From contig QMTB01000058.1 of the NCBI GenBank assembly GCA_003649845.1, positions 1-8,136 on the forward strand: DNA of 8,136 nucleotides. Direction: 5' to 3'. Origin of the DNA: Thermoplasmata archaeon. Its GTDB lineage: Archaea; Thermoplasmatota; E2; DHVEG-1. Shown here one piece after another: positions 1-6,028 of this stretch. The notes below the pieces were generated by a model. The model was not told the origin of the DNA. It saw nothing but the letters and a program-made list of their open reading frames with translations, and did not search any database. Within the stretch, counting starts at the first letter, position 1, and each line of letters starts with the position of its first letter. Both the position numbers and the translations under genes were made by a program.

Positions 1-48
1 CTATCAGGTAAAAGAAATAGGGGTTATCCTCCAAACAGGGAAAAGCCT

Positions 49-1044
49 ATGGAAGAAAACTTGGATGAGAAATTGAAAGAAATTAGAAAGATTCTAGATG
101 ATCCTTTTCATACAACTGCTCATAAGGATAAATACCTAGCAACTTTGAAGAGGAGACTGATGCAATCTCCACCTGCGGCAGATTCTCCACATATAGTAAT
201 ATTTTCAAAAGATACATTAGAGAAGAAAGAGGAGGAAATCGGAGAAGAATTTACAGTAAAAGAGAGAGAAGGCGAGGTAGTTGAAGGAGAAACTCTATTT
301 ACAATAGAGAGAGAAGAAACCGTGAGTATACCAGAATTCATAGAGGTAAAACCGGAGGAGGAAACAACTGAGAGAGAAGAGGAGAAAACACAGGAATACA
401 TAGAAGCTAAACCTGAGGAAGAGAAGATACCAGAGTTTGTTGAGATAAAACCTGAGGAAGAGGTAAAACCTGAGGAAGAGATTCCTATAGAGAAACCTGA
501 AGAAGAGAAGAAGGAAGAGGAGAAATCCGTTGAAGTAGAAGCAGAGGAGGCTAGTAAACTCCCTGAATGGAAACCAATTGAGGAAGAAATAGTTGAAGAG
601 AAAAAAATAGAGGTAGAGGAGAAAAAAGAAGCAGAGGGAGCTGCTAGGAAGAAGAAGACTAGGGAGAAAAAACGTAGGAAGATATTTAAAACATGGGAGC
701 CTGCTAAAGAGAGGAAGATCGCTAAGGAGAAGAAACGTAGAGAGAAAAAAGAGGTAGAAAGTTTCGAACCATTTTTAGAAGAGGATTTCGAAGAAGAAAT
801 TGAGGAGGAAGGTGAAAAAGGTAAAGATAAAGGAAAAGTAGAGGGAAAGAGCGGAGAGATCTGCAGATATAAAGGTTATACCCTTTATAGAAAAGAAATT
901 ACTTTAACTGATGGATCAAAGAAGGTTATACATTTCTTCAGCAAAGAGGAGACTGATGAAGGTGAACCTTCACCGTTACCAAAGGGTTATGAGATTAAGT
1001 TAGATAGAAAAACAGGCATCCCCTTTATAAGGAGAAAAAGATAA
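49..1044 (+). CDS. Glu-rich, highly charged protein with a compact C-terminal domain
   Basis: Function not recognised. The 331 residues fall into blocks. Residues 1-60 look like an ordinary helical N-terminus. About residues 60-197 are dominated by Glu, with repeats of the type PEFIEVKPEEE. About residues 198-236 form a Lys/Arg-rich stretch (RKKKTREKKRRK and a second KEKKRREKK). A second acidic patch ends near residue 270. Residues 271-331 form a compact aromatic domain (GYTLYRKEITL, KVIHFFSKEE, PKGYEIKLDRKTGIPFIRRK). I recall a similar short domain at the C-terminus of other archaeal hypothetical proteins, but could not check it. No signal peptide or membrane segment is visible. The middle is probably disordered or charged helix, and the basic block could bind nucleic acid; both are inference. 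The frame has no stop back to base 1 and the ribosome binding site before ATG 49 is weak (AGGGA), so the true start may lie outside the window. Confidence 0.75.
   Translation: MEENLDEKLKEIRKILDDPFHTTAHKDKYLATLKRRLMQSPPAADSPHIVIFSKDTLEKKEEEIGEEFTVKEREGEVVEGETLFTIEREETVSIPEFIEVKPEEETTEREEEKTQEYIEAKPEEEKIPEFVEIKPEEEVKPEEEIPIEKPEEEKKEEEKSVEVEAEEASKLPEWKPIEEEIVEEKKIEVEEKKEAEGAARKKKTREKKRRKIFKTWEPAKERKIAKEKKRREKKEVESFEPFLEEDFEEEIEEEGEKGKDKGKVEGKSGEICRYKGYTLYRKEITLTDGSKKVIHFFSKEETDEGEPSPLPKGYEIKLDRKTGIPFIRRKR
331..507 (+). repeat. Degenerate coding repeat, PE(F/Y)(I/V)E-x-KPEEE unit
   Basis: Five related units are visible inside the Glu-rich gene. Three longer ones start near 331, 391 and 430 and encode PEFIEVKPEEE, QEYIEAKPEEE and PEFVEIKPEEE. 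Two shorter ones follow at about 463-480 (VKPEEE) and 481-507 (IPIEKPEEE). The DNA is also similar: AAACCTGAGGAAGAG recurs exactly or nearly so. This suggests local tandem duplication followed by drift. Copy number probably varies between strains, which is inference. Confidence 0.6.
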
Positions 1045-1056
1045 AACATTTGAATA

Positions 1057-1073
1057 CTTTATAGATTTTTTAT
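1057..1073 (+). promoter_or_regulatory. Possible TATA box for rtcB
   Basis: CTTTATAG (1057-1064) and TTTTTATA (1066-1073) lie 20-35 nt before the rtcB ATG. With the usual archaeal TATA-to-start spacing, transcription would begin close to the ATG, giving a leaderless or very short leader mRNA. That fits the poor ribosome binding site (only AAGGA at 1077-1081, 11 nt away). The region is AT-rich, so the exact box is uncertain. Confidence 0.35.
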
Positions 1074-1092
1074 ACAAAGGATTGTGTAAACC

Positions 1093-2562
1093 ATGACATG
1101 GAATGGACCTTTGAATAAGATAGATGATTTTAGATATGAGATACCATCAAGCTATAGGGGTGTTAAAAACAATTTACATATGAAAACCTCTGCTATAATA
1201 TATGCAACAGAGGATATGATACCTCAAATTAGGAAGGATAATGCTCCTGAGCAAACAGCTAATATGGCTACACTACCAGGTATAGTAGGTAAAGCTATGG
1301 CTATGCCTGATATACACTGGGGTTATGGTTTTCCCATTGGAGGTGTTGCAGCTACAGATGCAGAAGAAGGGGTTATATCTCCAGGTGGCGTGGGATTTGA
1401 TATAAACTGTGGTGTTAGGCTCGTTAGAACTAATCTCCATATAAATGATTTAGATAAGAAGAAGATTCATAGTTTAGTTGATGAGTTATTTAGAAATGTT
1501 CCATCAGGTGTTGGTTCAAAAGCGAAGATAAAGGTTTCATCGCAAGAACTAGATGAAGTACTTGTATCTGGTGCTAGATGGGCTGTTGAACATGGATATG
1601 GATGGAAAGAGGATACAGAGTTTTTAGAGGAAAACGGTTGTTTAGATTATGCAGATCCTTCCACTGTTTCTATTAAAGCTAAACAGAGAGGTGCTCCTCA
1701 AATCGGTTCTCTTGGTGCTGGTAATCACTTCTTGGAGATACAGAAGGTGGAGGAGATTTTTGATAGAGAAGTAGCAAAGGTTTTTGGAATAGAAGATATA
1801 GGGCAGATAGTAGTGATGATACATACTGGTTCAAGGGGTTTAGGCCATCAAGTATGTTCAGATCATCTACAAGTTTTAGAACGAGCTGTAAGGAAATATA
1901 ATATATGGCTTCCTGATAGGCAACTAGCTTGTGCACCTGTTAAGTCATCTGAAGGTGAAAGATATTTTAAAGCTATGGCGTGTGCTGCAAATTTCGCTTG
2001 GTGTAATAGGCAGATGATTGTACATTGGGTTAGAGAATCCTTTGAAAAGGTTTTGAATACACCTGCTGAGGATCTAGGAATGCATATAGTATATGATGTC
2101 TGTCATAATATCGCTAAACTTGAGGAACATGAAATAAATGGTAGAAAACGTAATGTGTATGTTCATCGTAAAGGTGCTACTAGAGCTTTTGGACCAGGTA
2201 GAAGTGAGATACCTATGAAATATAGAGATGTAGGGCAACCGGTTCTTATACCAGGAGATATGGGTACAGAGAGTTATCTACTCCATGGAACTAGAGAATC
2301 AGAGGAAACTTTTGGTTCAACATGTCATGGTGCAGGTAGAGTGATGTCTAGAGCAGAAGCACTTAGACATTTCCGTGGTCAAACTATTGTAGAACAACTT
2401 GGTGGAAAAGGTATATATGTTCATCCAGCGAGTTTAAAAGTAGCTGCTGAAGAAGCACCAGATGCTTATAAAAATATTAGAAGTGTTGTAGATGCTGTTC
2501 ATGGCGCTGGTATATCTAGAAAGGTAGCACGTTTTGTTCCACTTGGAGTGGTAAAAGGATAA
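1093..2562 (+). CDS. rtcB: RtcB, tRNA-splicing / RNA-repair ligase (3'-phosphate/5'-OH ligase)
   Basis: This GTP- and Mn-dependent ligase joins RNA 2',3'-cyclic phosphate (or 3'-phosphate) ends to 5'-OH ends. In archaea it seals tRNA exon halves after intron removal. The 489 residues are close to the Pyrococcus enzyme in length and nearly collinear as I remember that sequence, without the intein found there. Visible motifs are PGIVGKAMAMPDIHWGYGFP near the N-terminus; GFDINCG with D103 and C106; GAGNHFLE with N211 and H212; HTGSRGLGHQ with H244; VYDVCHNIAK with H338; HRKGATRAFGPG; and STCHGAGR with H412. H412 is 77 residues from the C-terminus, matching the GMP-accepting His404 of the 481-residue Pyrococcus protein. 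D103, C106, H212, H244 and H338 are the expected metal ligands. The activator archaease, often linked to rtcB, is not in this window. ATG 1093 matches the family N-terminus. Confidence 0.97.
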   Translation: MTWNGPLNKIDDFRYEIPSSYRGVKNNLHMKTSAIIYATEDMIPQIRKDNAPEQTANMATLPGIVGKAMAMPDIHWGYGFPIGGVAATDAEEGVISPGGVGFDINCGVRLVRTNLHINDLDKKKIHSLVDELFRNVPSGVGSKAKIKVSSQELDEVLVSGARWAVEHGYGWKEDTEFLEENGCLDYADPSTVSIKAKQRGAPQIGSLGAGNHFLEIQKVEEIFDREVAKVFGIEDIGQIVVMIHTGSRGLGHQVCSDHLQVLERAVRKYNIWLPDRQLACAPVKSSEGERYFKAMACAANFAWCNRQMIVHWVRESFEKVLNTPAEDLGMHIVYDVCHNIAKLEEHEINGRKRNVYVHRKGATRAFGPGRSEIPMKYRDVGQPVLIPGDMGTESYLLHGTRESEETFGSTCHGAGRVMSRAEALRHFRGQTIVEQLGGKGIYVHPASLKVAAEEAPDAYKNIRSVVDAVHGAGISRKVARFVPLGVVKG

Positions 2563-2585
2563 AAACCAATGAGTTTAAATGTGAG

Positions 2586-2595
2586 AATATATATT
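2586..2595 (+). promoter_or_regulatory. Possible TATA box for the PAC2 gene
   Basis: AATATATATT lies in the 68-nt gap between rtcB and the PAC2 gene. Its centre predicts transcription from roughly 2615-2618, just before the GGTGAT element at 2620-2625. A short leader containing that ribosome binding site would result. It is called from position and composition only. Confidence 0.35.
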
Positions 2596-2619
2596 CGTAT
2601 TTCAACTTTACAGTGGATT

Positions 2620-2625
2620 GGTGAT
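2620..2625 (+). promoter_or_regulatory. Ribosome binding site (GGTGAT) that points to a CTG start
   Basis: GGTGAT pairs with the anti-Shine-Dalgarno of archaeal 16S rRNA (GGAGGTGAT core). It ends 5 nt before CTG 2631, an ideal spacing. It overlaps ATG 2624, which opens only nine codons in another frame (stop at 2651-2653), so the site does not serve a longer ATG-started gene. Confidence 0.5.
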
Positions 2626-2630
2626 GCAAT

Positions 2631-3395
2631 CTGTCAAACGGAAACGATGTTGAGATAATAGATTTTGAGGATGTAGATTTAGAAGGAGCAACTGTAATAG
2701 CTGGTTTCCCTTCAATTGGATTAGTGAGTACAATAGCTGCTAATTATCTAATTGACGCTCTAAATTTGAAGCAGATAGGTGCTTTAAATTCACAGTATTT
2801 CCCTGCTTTATCTGTTGTTAATGCAGGTGAACCTTTATCACCAGTGAGGATATATGCAGGTGTACAGAGTAATGGGAGGAAGATAGCTGTTTTCGTCTCA
2901 GAGTTTAAACCAAAACCTACGCTTATCAATGCTATATCAGATGTTATTATGAGGTGGGTTAGAGAGAAGAAATGTAAGATGCTTATATCTCCAGAGGGAA
3001 TGGTTGTTGAAGGTAGAGAATCAGATATGGAGGCATCTGCAGAGGCATACGCTATTGGTTCTACTCCAGAAGTTAGACGTATGCTTGCAATGAAGAATAT
3101 ACCTGCTTTCAAAAATGGTATAATCGCTGGTGTATCTGGTGTATTACTTAATAAAGGTAAACAAACTTCATTTGATGTAATATCTATATTAACAGAGGCT
3201 CATCCTAATTATCCAGATGCAAGAGCTGCAGCTGCAGCTATCAATACTATTGCAATAATTCTAGATATAGAGATAAATGTAGCTCCACTCTATGAGGAAT
3301 CTGAGAGGATAGAGAAACAACTGCAGAAATTCCATAAACAGGCTAAACCAATGGTTTCTTCAAGTAGGGCTCCTCAACCTAGTATGTATGGATAG
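2631..3395 (+). CDS. PAC2-family proteasome assembly chaperone (PbaB-like), probable CTG start
   Basis: PAC2-family proteins assist assembly of 20S proteasome alpha rings; archaeal PbaA/PbaB are the nearest known relatives. The hallmark N-terminus is present: a short acidic strand region (VEIIDFEDVDLEGATVIAGF), then GFPSIGLVSTIAANYL. Conserved later segments include RIYAG, ISPEGMVVEG, a Gly-rich GIIAGVSGVLL, the EAHPNYPDARAAAAAI helix, and a C-terminal helix PLYEESERIEKQLQKF. The last residues are SMYG, a hydrophobic-Tyr-X (HbYX) tail of the kind that docks into alpha-ring pockets. The start is odd. The in-frame stop is at 2622-2624, and no ATG, GTG or TTG occurs in frame before GTG 2724, which would remove the conserved N-terminus. 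CTG 2631, with GGTGAT 5 nt upstream, gives 254 residues. A one-base frameshift from ATG 2624 is the alternative. Family assignment is strong; whether it is PbaA- or PbaB-like is inferred. Confidence 0.88.
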   Translation: MSNGNDVEIIDFEDVDLEGATVIAGFPSIGLVSTIAANYLIDALNLKQIGALNSQYFPALSVVNAGEPLSPVRIYAGVQSNGRKIAVFVSEFKPKPTLINAISDVIMRWVREKKCKMLISPEGMVVEGRESDMEASAEAYAIGSTPEVRRMLAMKNIPAFKNGIIAGVSGVLLNKGKQTSFDVISILTEAHPNYPDARAAAAAINTIAIILDIEINVAPLYEESERIEKQLQKFHKQAKPMVSSSRAPQPSMYG

Positions 3396-3399
3396 AAAC

Positions 3400-3429
3400 T
3401 TTCTCCTCATTTTTTCTACATTTTTTATG
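3400..3429 (+). terminator. T-rich stretch, possible archaeal terminator overlapping a TATA-like box
   Basis: Just after the PAC2 stop, the plus strand carries two T runs (ATTTTTTC near 3409-3416 and CATTTTTTATG near 3419-3429) with no hairpin. Archaeal termination often needs only such U runs. The second run, TTTTTTATG at 3421-3429, could also act as the TATA box of the next gene, predicting a start near 3452 and a leader of about 16 nt. Both roles are inferred from sequence alone. Confidence 0.35.
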
Positions 3430-3467
3430 TTAAGGTTTAAAAGGAGGAAAGATATTGAGGGGCAACA

Positions 3468-4229
3468 GTGACTAATATACCTAGAACCCATCCAAGATAT
3501 GAATCATTGAAGATACGGGAGAAACTCTCTAAGGGTTTCAGAGAGGGATTAGTTCATGAAACAGGATTAATAGCTCATGGTAGAGGAGAAGCTTTTGATT
3601 ATCTTATAGGTGAACAGACTATTCCTATTGCTGATATTGCTGCTAAAACAGCTGCAGCTTTACTATTGAAATCACAACATCCTATTATATCTGTAAATGG
3701 TAATGTAGTTGCTCTAACAGTAGATGAATGTATAGACCTTGCAAACTCTATTCCAGCAGAGATAGAAGTTAACCTATTCCATAGGGATATAAAACGTGTT
3801 AGAAAACTAGTTGATACTTTAATAGAGCATGGAGCTGAAAAAGTATATGGTTTAAACGCTGATATGAGAATCCCAGGTTTAGAGCATGATAGAGGATGGT
3901 GTGAAAAAGAGGGTATATACTCAGCGGATACAGTACTTGTACCTTTAGAAGATGGAGATCGATGTGAGGCTTTAAAAGCTATGAATAAAAAGGTTATAAC
4001 AATAGATTTAAACCCTCTATCTAGAACAGCTCAAATGGCTGATATAACAATAGTTGATAATGTTACTAGAGCTATAAAAAATATTGAAAAATGGATTTAC
4101 AGGCTTAGAGATGAAGATTCAGCTGCTTTAGATGAAATAGTTGGATCATGGGATAATAAAAATATGCTTGGAGAGGTGATTGATTTCATCTCCAATAGAT
4201 TAGAAGGGATGTATTATGGATCAACTTAG
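3468..4229 (+). CDS. 4-phosphopantoate--beta-alanine ligase (phosphopantothenate synthetase)
   Basis: This ATP-dependent enzyme joins 4-phosphopantoate to beta-alanine, giving 4-phosphopantothenate. It is the archaeal route to coenzyme A, replacing bacterial PanC plus pantothenate kinase. The 253 residues match the family in length. Characteristic segments are IPRTHPRYESL (4-14), GLIAHGRGEAFDYLIGEQT (33-51), ISVNGN, IEVNLFHR, PGLEHDRGWC, EGIYSADTVLVPLEDGDR and IDLNPLSRTAQ (179-189), followed by ITIVDNVTRA. The start is GTG 3468: an in-frame stop at 3456-3458 blocks extension, the family N-terminus begins here, and GAGGGG at 3457-3462 lies 5 nt upstream. The gene overlaps aspS by 14 nt, so the two are almost certainly cotranscribed and translationally coupled. 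Confidence 0.94.
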   Translation: MTNIPRTHPRYESLKIREKLSKGFREGLVHETGLIAHGRGEAFDYLIGEQTIPIADIAAKTAAALLLKSQHPIISVNGNVVALTVDECIDLANSIPAEIEVNLFHRDIKRVRKLVDTLIEHGAEKVYGLNADMRIPGLEHDRGWCEKEGIYSADTVLVPLEDGDRCEALKAMNKKVITIDLNPLSRTAQMADITIVDNVTRAIKNIEKWIYRLRDEDSAALDEIVGSWDNKNMLGEVIDFISNRLEGMYYGST

Positions 4230-5523
4230 AACACATTATTCAAAGGAAGTTACTGAGGAAGATATGGATAAAACTATTACAGTCGCCGGCTGGGTAGAAG
4301 ATATCCGGAATCTTGGAGGTATAGCATTTATAATACTTAGAGATAAAAAAGGAACTCTTCAGATAACTTCTTTAAAAAAACAGCATCCTGAGATATTTAA
4401 TACACTAGTTTCTCTTCCAAGGGAGTCAGTTGTATCTGTTAGAGGCTTATGTAAAAAAAGTGAGAAAGCGAGGAATGGATATGAGGTTATACCAGAGGAG
4501 ATAAAGGTTTTATCAACAGCTGAAACACCTTTACCTTTAGGAGTAGTAGATAAAGTAGAGGCTGAATTAGACACTAGATTGGATAATAGATTTATAGATT
4601 TAAGAAAACCAGAGGTACAGGCTATCTTTAAGATACGTTCAGCGGTTTTAGGAACAATTCATAATCATCTACGAGCTAATGGTTTTGAAGAAGTCCATAC
4701 ACCTAAGATAATAGGTAGCTCTTCAGAAGGTGGAACAGATCTATTCCCTATAAAATACTTTGAGAGAGATGCATTCCTAGCGCAATCTCCACAGTTATAT
4801 AAACAGATGCTTATGGCTACAGGGTTTGATAGAGTATATGAGATTGCCTGGTATTTTCGTGCAGAGGAACATAATACTCGTAGACATCTAAATGAATCAA
4901 CAGCAGTAGATGTAGAAATGGCTTTTATCAGAGATGAAGAAGATGTTATGCATATCCTAGAAAAACTTGTACAGGCTATGTGGAAGACAGCTAGTGAACA
5001 AAAAGAAGAATTAGAAATCCTTGGGAAAGAGATTAAAGTGCCGGAGGTACCATTCAAAAGGATAACATATGATGATGCATTATCAATTTTAGAAGAAAAT
5101 GGAAATCATATAAAATGGGGGGAGGATTTAGGTAGAGAAGATGAAAAACTACTTGGTGATATAATGAAGGATAAAGGCTATGAATTCTATTTTATTACCA
5201 AGTATCCATTAGATGCAAAACCCTTCTATACGATGCCAGTGGGGGATAAATACTCTAAGGGTTTTGATTTAGAATGTAAAGGAGTAGAACTTGCATCTGG
5301 TAGTCAACGTATACATGATGTAACACTTTTAATAGATCGTATTAAGAAATGTGGGTTGAATCCTGATGACTTCTCATCTTATCTGAAAAGTTTTAGATAT
5401 GGAATGCCTCCTCATGGTGGATTTGGATTTGGCATAGAACGATTTATAATGGAATTACTGGATATCAACAACATAAGGGAGTGTATATTATTCCCGAGAG
5501 ATAGAACACGTTTAACACCATAA
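4216..5523 (+). CDS. aspS: Aspartyl-tRNA synthetase, archaeal type
   Basis: Class II synthetase that attaches aspartate to tRNA-Asp, and in non-discriminating versions also to tRNA-Asn. The 435 residues have the archaeal length, without the bacterial GAD insertion. An N-terminal OB-fold anticodon-binding domain covers about residues 1-105 (VAGWVEDIRNLGGIAFIILR), followed by the linker AETPLPL and the catalytic core. Visible core motifs are LDTRLDNRFIDLR, the flexible EGGTDLF loop, FLAQSPQLYKQ, motif 2 FRAEEHNTRRHLNE (214-227) and motif 3 GFGFGIERF (402-410) ending in FPRDRTRLTP. Residues E28 and R86 occupy the OB-fold positions linked with tRNA-Asn discrimination, as I align them from memory; neither matches the classic pairs, so specificity is uncertain. 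ATG 4216 lies inside the end of the preceding gene, with GAAGGGATG just upstream. Confidence 0.96.
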   Translation: MDQLRTHYSKEVTEEDMDKTITVAGWVEDIRNLGGIAFIILRDKKGTLQITSLKKQHPEIFNTLVSLPRESVVSVRGLCKKSEKARNGYEVIPEEIKVLSTAETPLPLGVVDKVEAELDTRLDNRFIDLRKPEVQAIFKIRSAVLGTIHNHLRANGFEEVHTPKIIGSSSEGGTDLFPIKYFERDAFLAQSPQLYKQMLMATGFDRVYEIAWYFRAEEHNTRRHLNESTAVDVEMAFIRDEEDVMHILEKLVQAMWKTASEQKEELEILGKEIKVPEVPFKRITYDDALSILEENGNHIKWGEDLGREDEKLLGDIMKDKGYEFYFITKYPLDAKPFYTMPVGDKYSKGFDLECKGVELASGSQRIHDVTLLIDRIKKCGLNPDDFSSYLKSFRYGMPPHGGFGFGIERFIMELLDINNIRECILFPRDRTRLTP

Positions 5524-5551
5524 GAATTAGAATGAAGAAAAATTAGAAAAA

Positions 5552-5557
5552 GAGGTG
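5552..5557 (+). promoter_or_regulatory. Ribosome binding site of the ribbon-helix-helix gene
   Basis: GAGGTG ends 8 nt before ATG 5566 and sets the start among several overlapping ATG triplets (5559, 5562, 5566, 5570). The ATGs at 5559, 5562 and 5570 reach stops within 4 to 9 codons. Confidence 0.6.
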
Positions 5558-5565
5558 TATGATGG

Positions 5566-5736
5566 ATGGATGAAACAAAAATTGGAAGAGTAGAAACCGT
5601 TGAGATACCTGAGGAGTTATATCTAAAGATTTTGAAGATTGTTTCTCAGAGTGAAGAGTATAACACTGTTACTGATTTCGTAGTGGAGATTATACGGAGA
5701 GAAATCTATAAGATTTTACCTGAAGGAAACGGATAA
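5566..5736 (+). CDS. Small ribbon-helix-helix (CopG/Arc-like) protein
   Basis: A 56-residue protein beginning MDETKIGRVETVEIPEEL. A strand-like segment (VETVEIP) followed by two helices (EELYLKILKIVSQ and VTDFVVEIIRREIYKIL) separated by EEYNTVT is the typical layout of a ribbon-helix-helix domain. Such proteins dimerise through the strand and usually bind DNA as repressors or antitoxins. ATG 5566 is the only sensible start: an in-frame stop lies at 5560-5562, and GAGGTG at 5552-5557 is 8 nt upstream. It follows aspS by 42 nt without a clear promoter, so it is probably in the same transcript. No toxin partner is visible next to it; the only adjacent small gene is on the opposite strand. Target unknown. 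Family call is from pattern only. Confidence 0.8.
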   Translation: MDETKIGRVETVEIPEELYLKILKIVSQSEEYNTVTDFVVEIIRREIYKILPEGNG

Positions 5737-5752
5737 AAATCTTGAATGGATT

Positions 5753-5890
5753 TCAATCTATTTTATCAGGAGGATGCCCTTCAATCTGTCTAGCTAAGAA
5801 TCTTGCTCTCTGTCCAACTGCGAATAGACGCATGATAAAAGCTATCTCCTGTGCTTCCTGCTCTGTTGATACATTTCCACATATTATCAT
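5753..5890 (-). CDS. Unrecognised 45-residue small protein
   Basis: On the minus strand an ATG at 5888-5890 opens 45 codons ending in TGA at 5753-5755. The protein starts MIICGNVSTEQEAQEIAFIM and ends in ARQIEGHPPDKID. GGAGAT on the same strand (5899-5904) lies 8 nt upstream, an excellent ribosome binding site, and a stop two codons before the ATG fixes the start. Composition is protein-like: a short hydrophobic strand, then a long amphipathic helix (about residues 9-37) rich in Ala, Phe, Arg and Gln, with no obvious membrane segment or metal motif beyond a single Cys. Plus-strand readings of this region are rich in Cys and Ser and lack a ribosome binding site, so the minus strand is the coding one. 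It converges on the ribbon-helix-helix gene with a 16-nt gap and diverges from purP. Function unknown. Confidence 0.65.
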   Translation of the reverse strand: MIICGNVSTEQEAQEIAFIMRLFAVGQRARFLARQIEGHPPDKID

Positions 5891-5898
5891 ATTCTTTT

Positions 5899-5904
5899 AT
5901 CTCC
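5899..5904 (-). promoter_or_regulatory. Ribosome binding site of the 45-residue minus-strand gene
   Basis: Read on the minus strand this is GGAGAT, 8 nt before the ATG at 5890. AT-rich sequence further upstream (5918-5940, read as AAATAAATATAA) could hold the TATA box, but no single box stands out. Confidence 0.5.
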
Positions 5905-5955
5905 AAAAAATATTGTCTTATATTTATTTTAAAAATATTTGTGGTACATCTATTA

Positions 5956-5978
5956 TCGATTTCTAATTGTTTAATCGA
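5956..5978. promoter_or_regulatory. Inverted repeat beside the purP promoter, possible operator
   Basis: TCGATT (5956-5961) and AATCGA (5973-5978) form a 6-bp inverted repeat with an 11-nt spacer in the divergent region between the 45-residue gene and purP. The right arm abuts the presumed purP TATA/BRE, where a bound regulator would interfere with initiation. Six-base arms in AT-rich DNA can arise by chance, so this is tentative. Confidence 0.25.
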
Positions 5979-5989
5979 AATGCATAAAA
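5976..5989 (+). promoter_or_regulatory. Probable BRE/TATA element of the purP-nep1 operon
   Basis: CGAAATGCATAAAA resembles an archaeal purine-rich BRE followed by a TATA box. Its position predicts a transcript start near 6010-6013 and a leader of about 17 nt before ATG 6029, which just includes the AAGGTG ribosome binding site. Confidence 0.4.
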
Positions 5990-6013
5990 CAGGAAAGATT
6001 ATTATAACAATGC

Positions 6014-6019
6014 AAGGTG
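6014..6019 (+). promoter_or_regulatory. Ribosome binding site that selects ATG 6029 for purP
   Basis: AAGGTG lies 9 nt before ATG 6029. The in-frame GTG at 6017 is part of this site and is therefore unlikely to be the start. Confidence 0.6.
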
Positions 6020-6028
6020 TCGGTATTT

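Noticed and set aside
2..76. A second open frame at the left edge that reads like a C-terminal tail (VKEIGVILQTGKSLWKK, stop at 74-76) of an upstream gene overlapping the Glu-rich gene.
   Set aside because: Only 24 codons are visible, with no recognisable motif; it cannot be separated from chance without upstream sequence.
120..401. A 93-residue Ser-rich frame on the minus strand.
   Set aside because: It is the mirror image of the Glu-rich repeats (GAA/GAG read backwards gives Ser/Leu/Phe); no start signals or family features.
1810..1818. GTGATGA inside rtcB resembling a C box of a C/D guide RNA.
   Set aside because: No matching D box or guide-like arrangement nearby, and the bases are conserved codons (VMIHTGS region).
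2624..2653. A nine-codon frame (ATG 2624) as a leader peptide of the PAC2 gene.
   Set aside because: Too short to support; it matters only as the alternative frameshift explanation for the PAC2 start.
2569..2658. A 29-codon frame (ATG 2569 to TAA 2656-2658) spanning the rtcB-PAC2 gap.
   Set aside because: It runs through the probable TATA box, has no ribosome binding site and a non-descript composition; likely chance.
4665..5057. A 130-residue minus-strand frame within aspS.
   Set aside because: It lies entirely inside a well-conserved gene and shows Ser/Cys-rich shadow composition.
6017..6028. GTG 6017 as the purP start, adding four residues.
   Set aside because: The GTG is part of the AAGGTG ribosome binding site for ATG 6029, and the family N-terminus fits ATG 6029.
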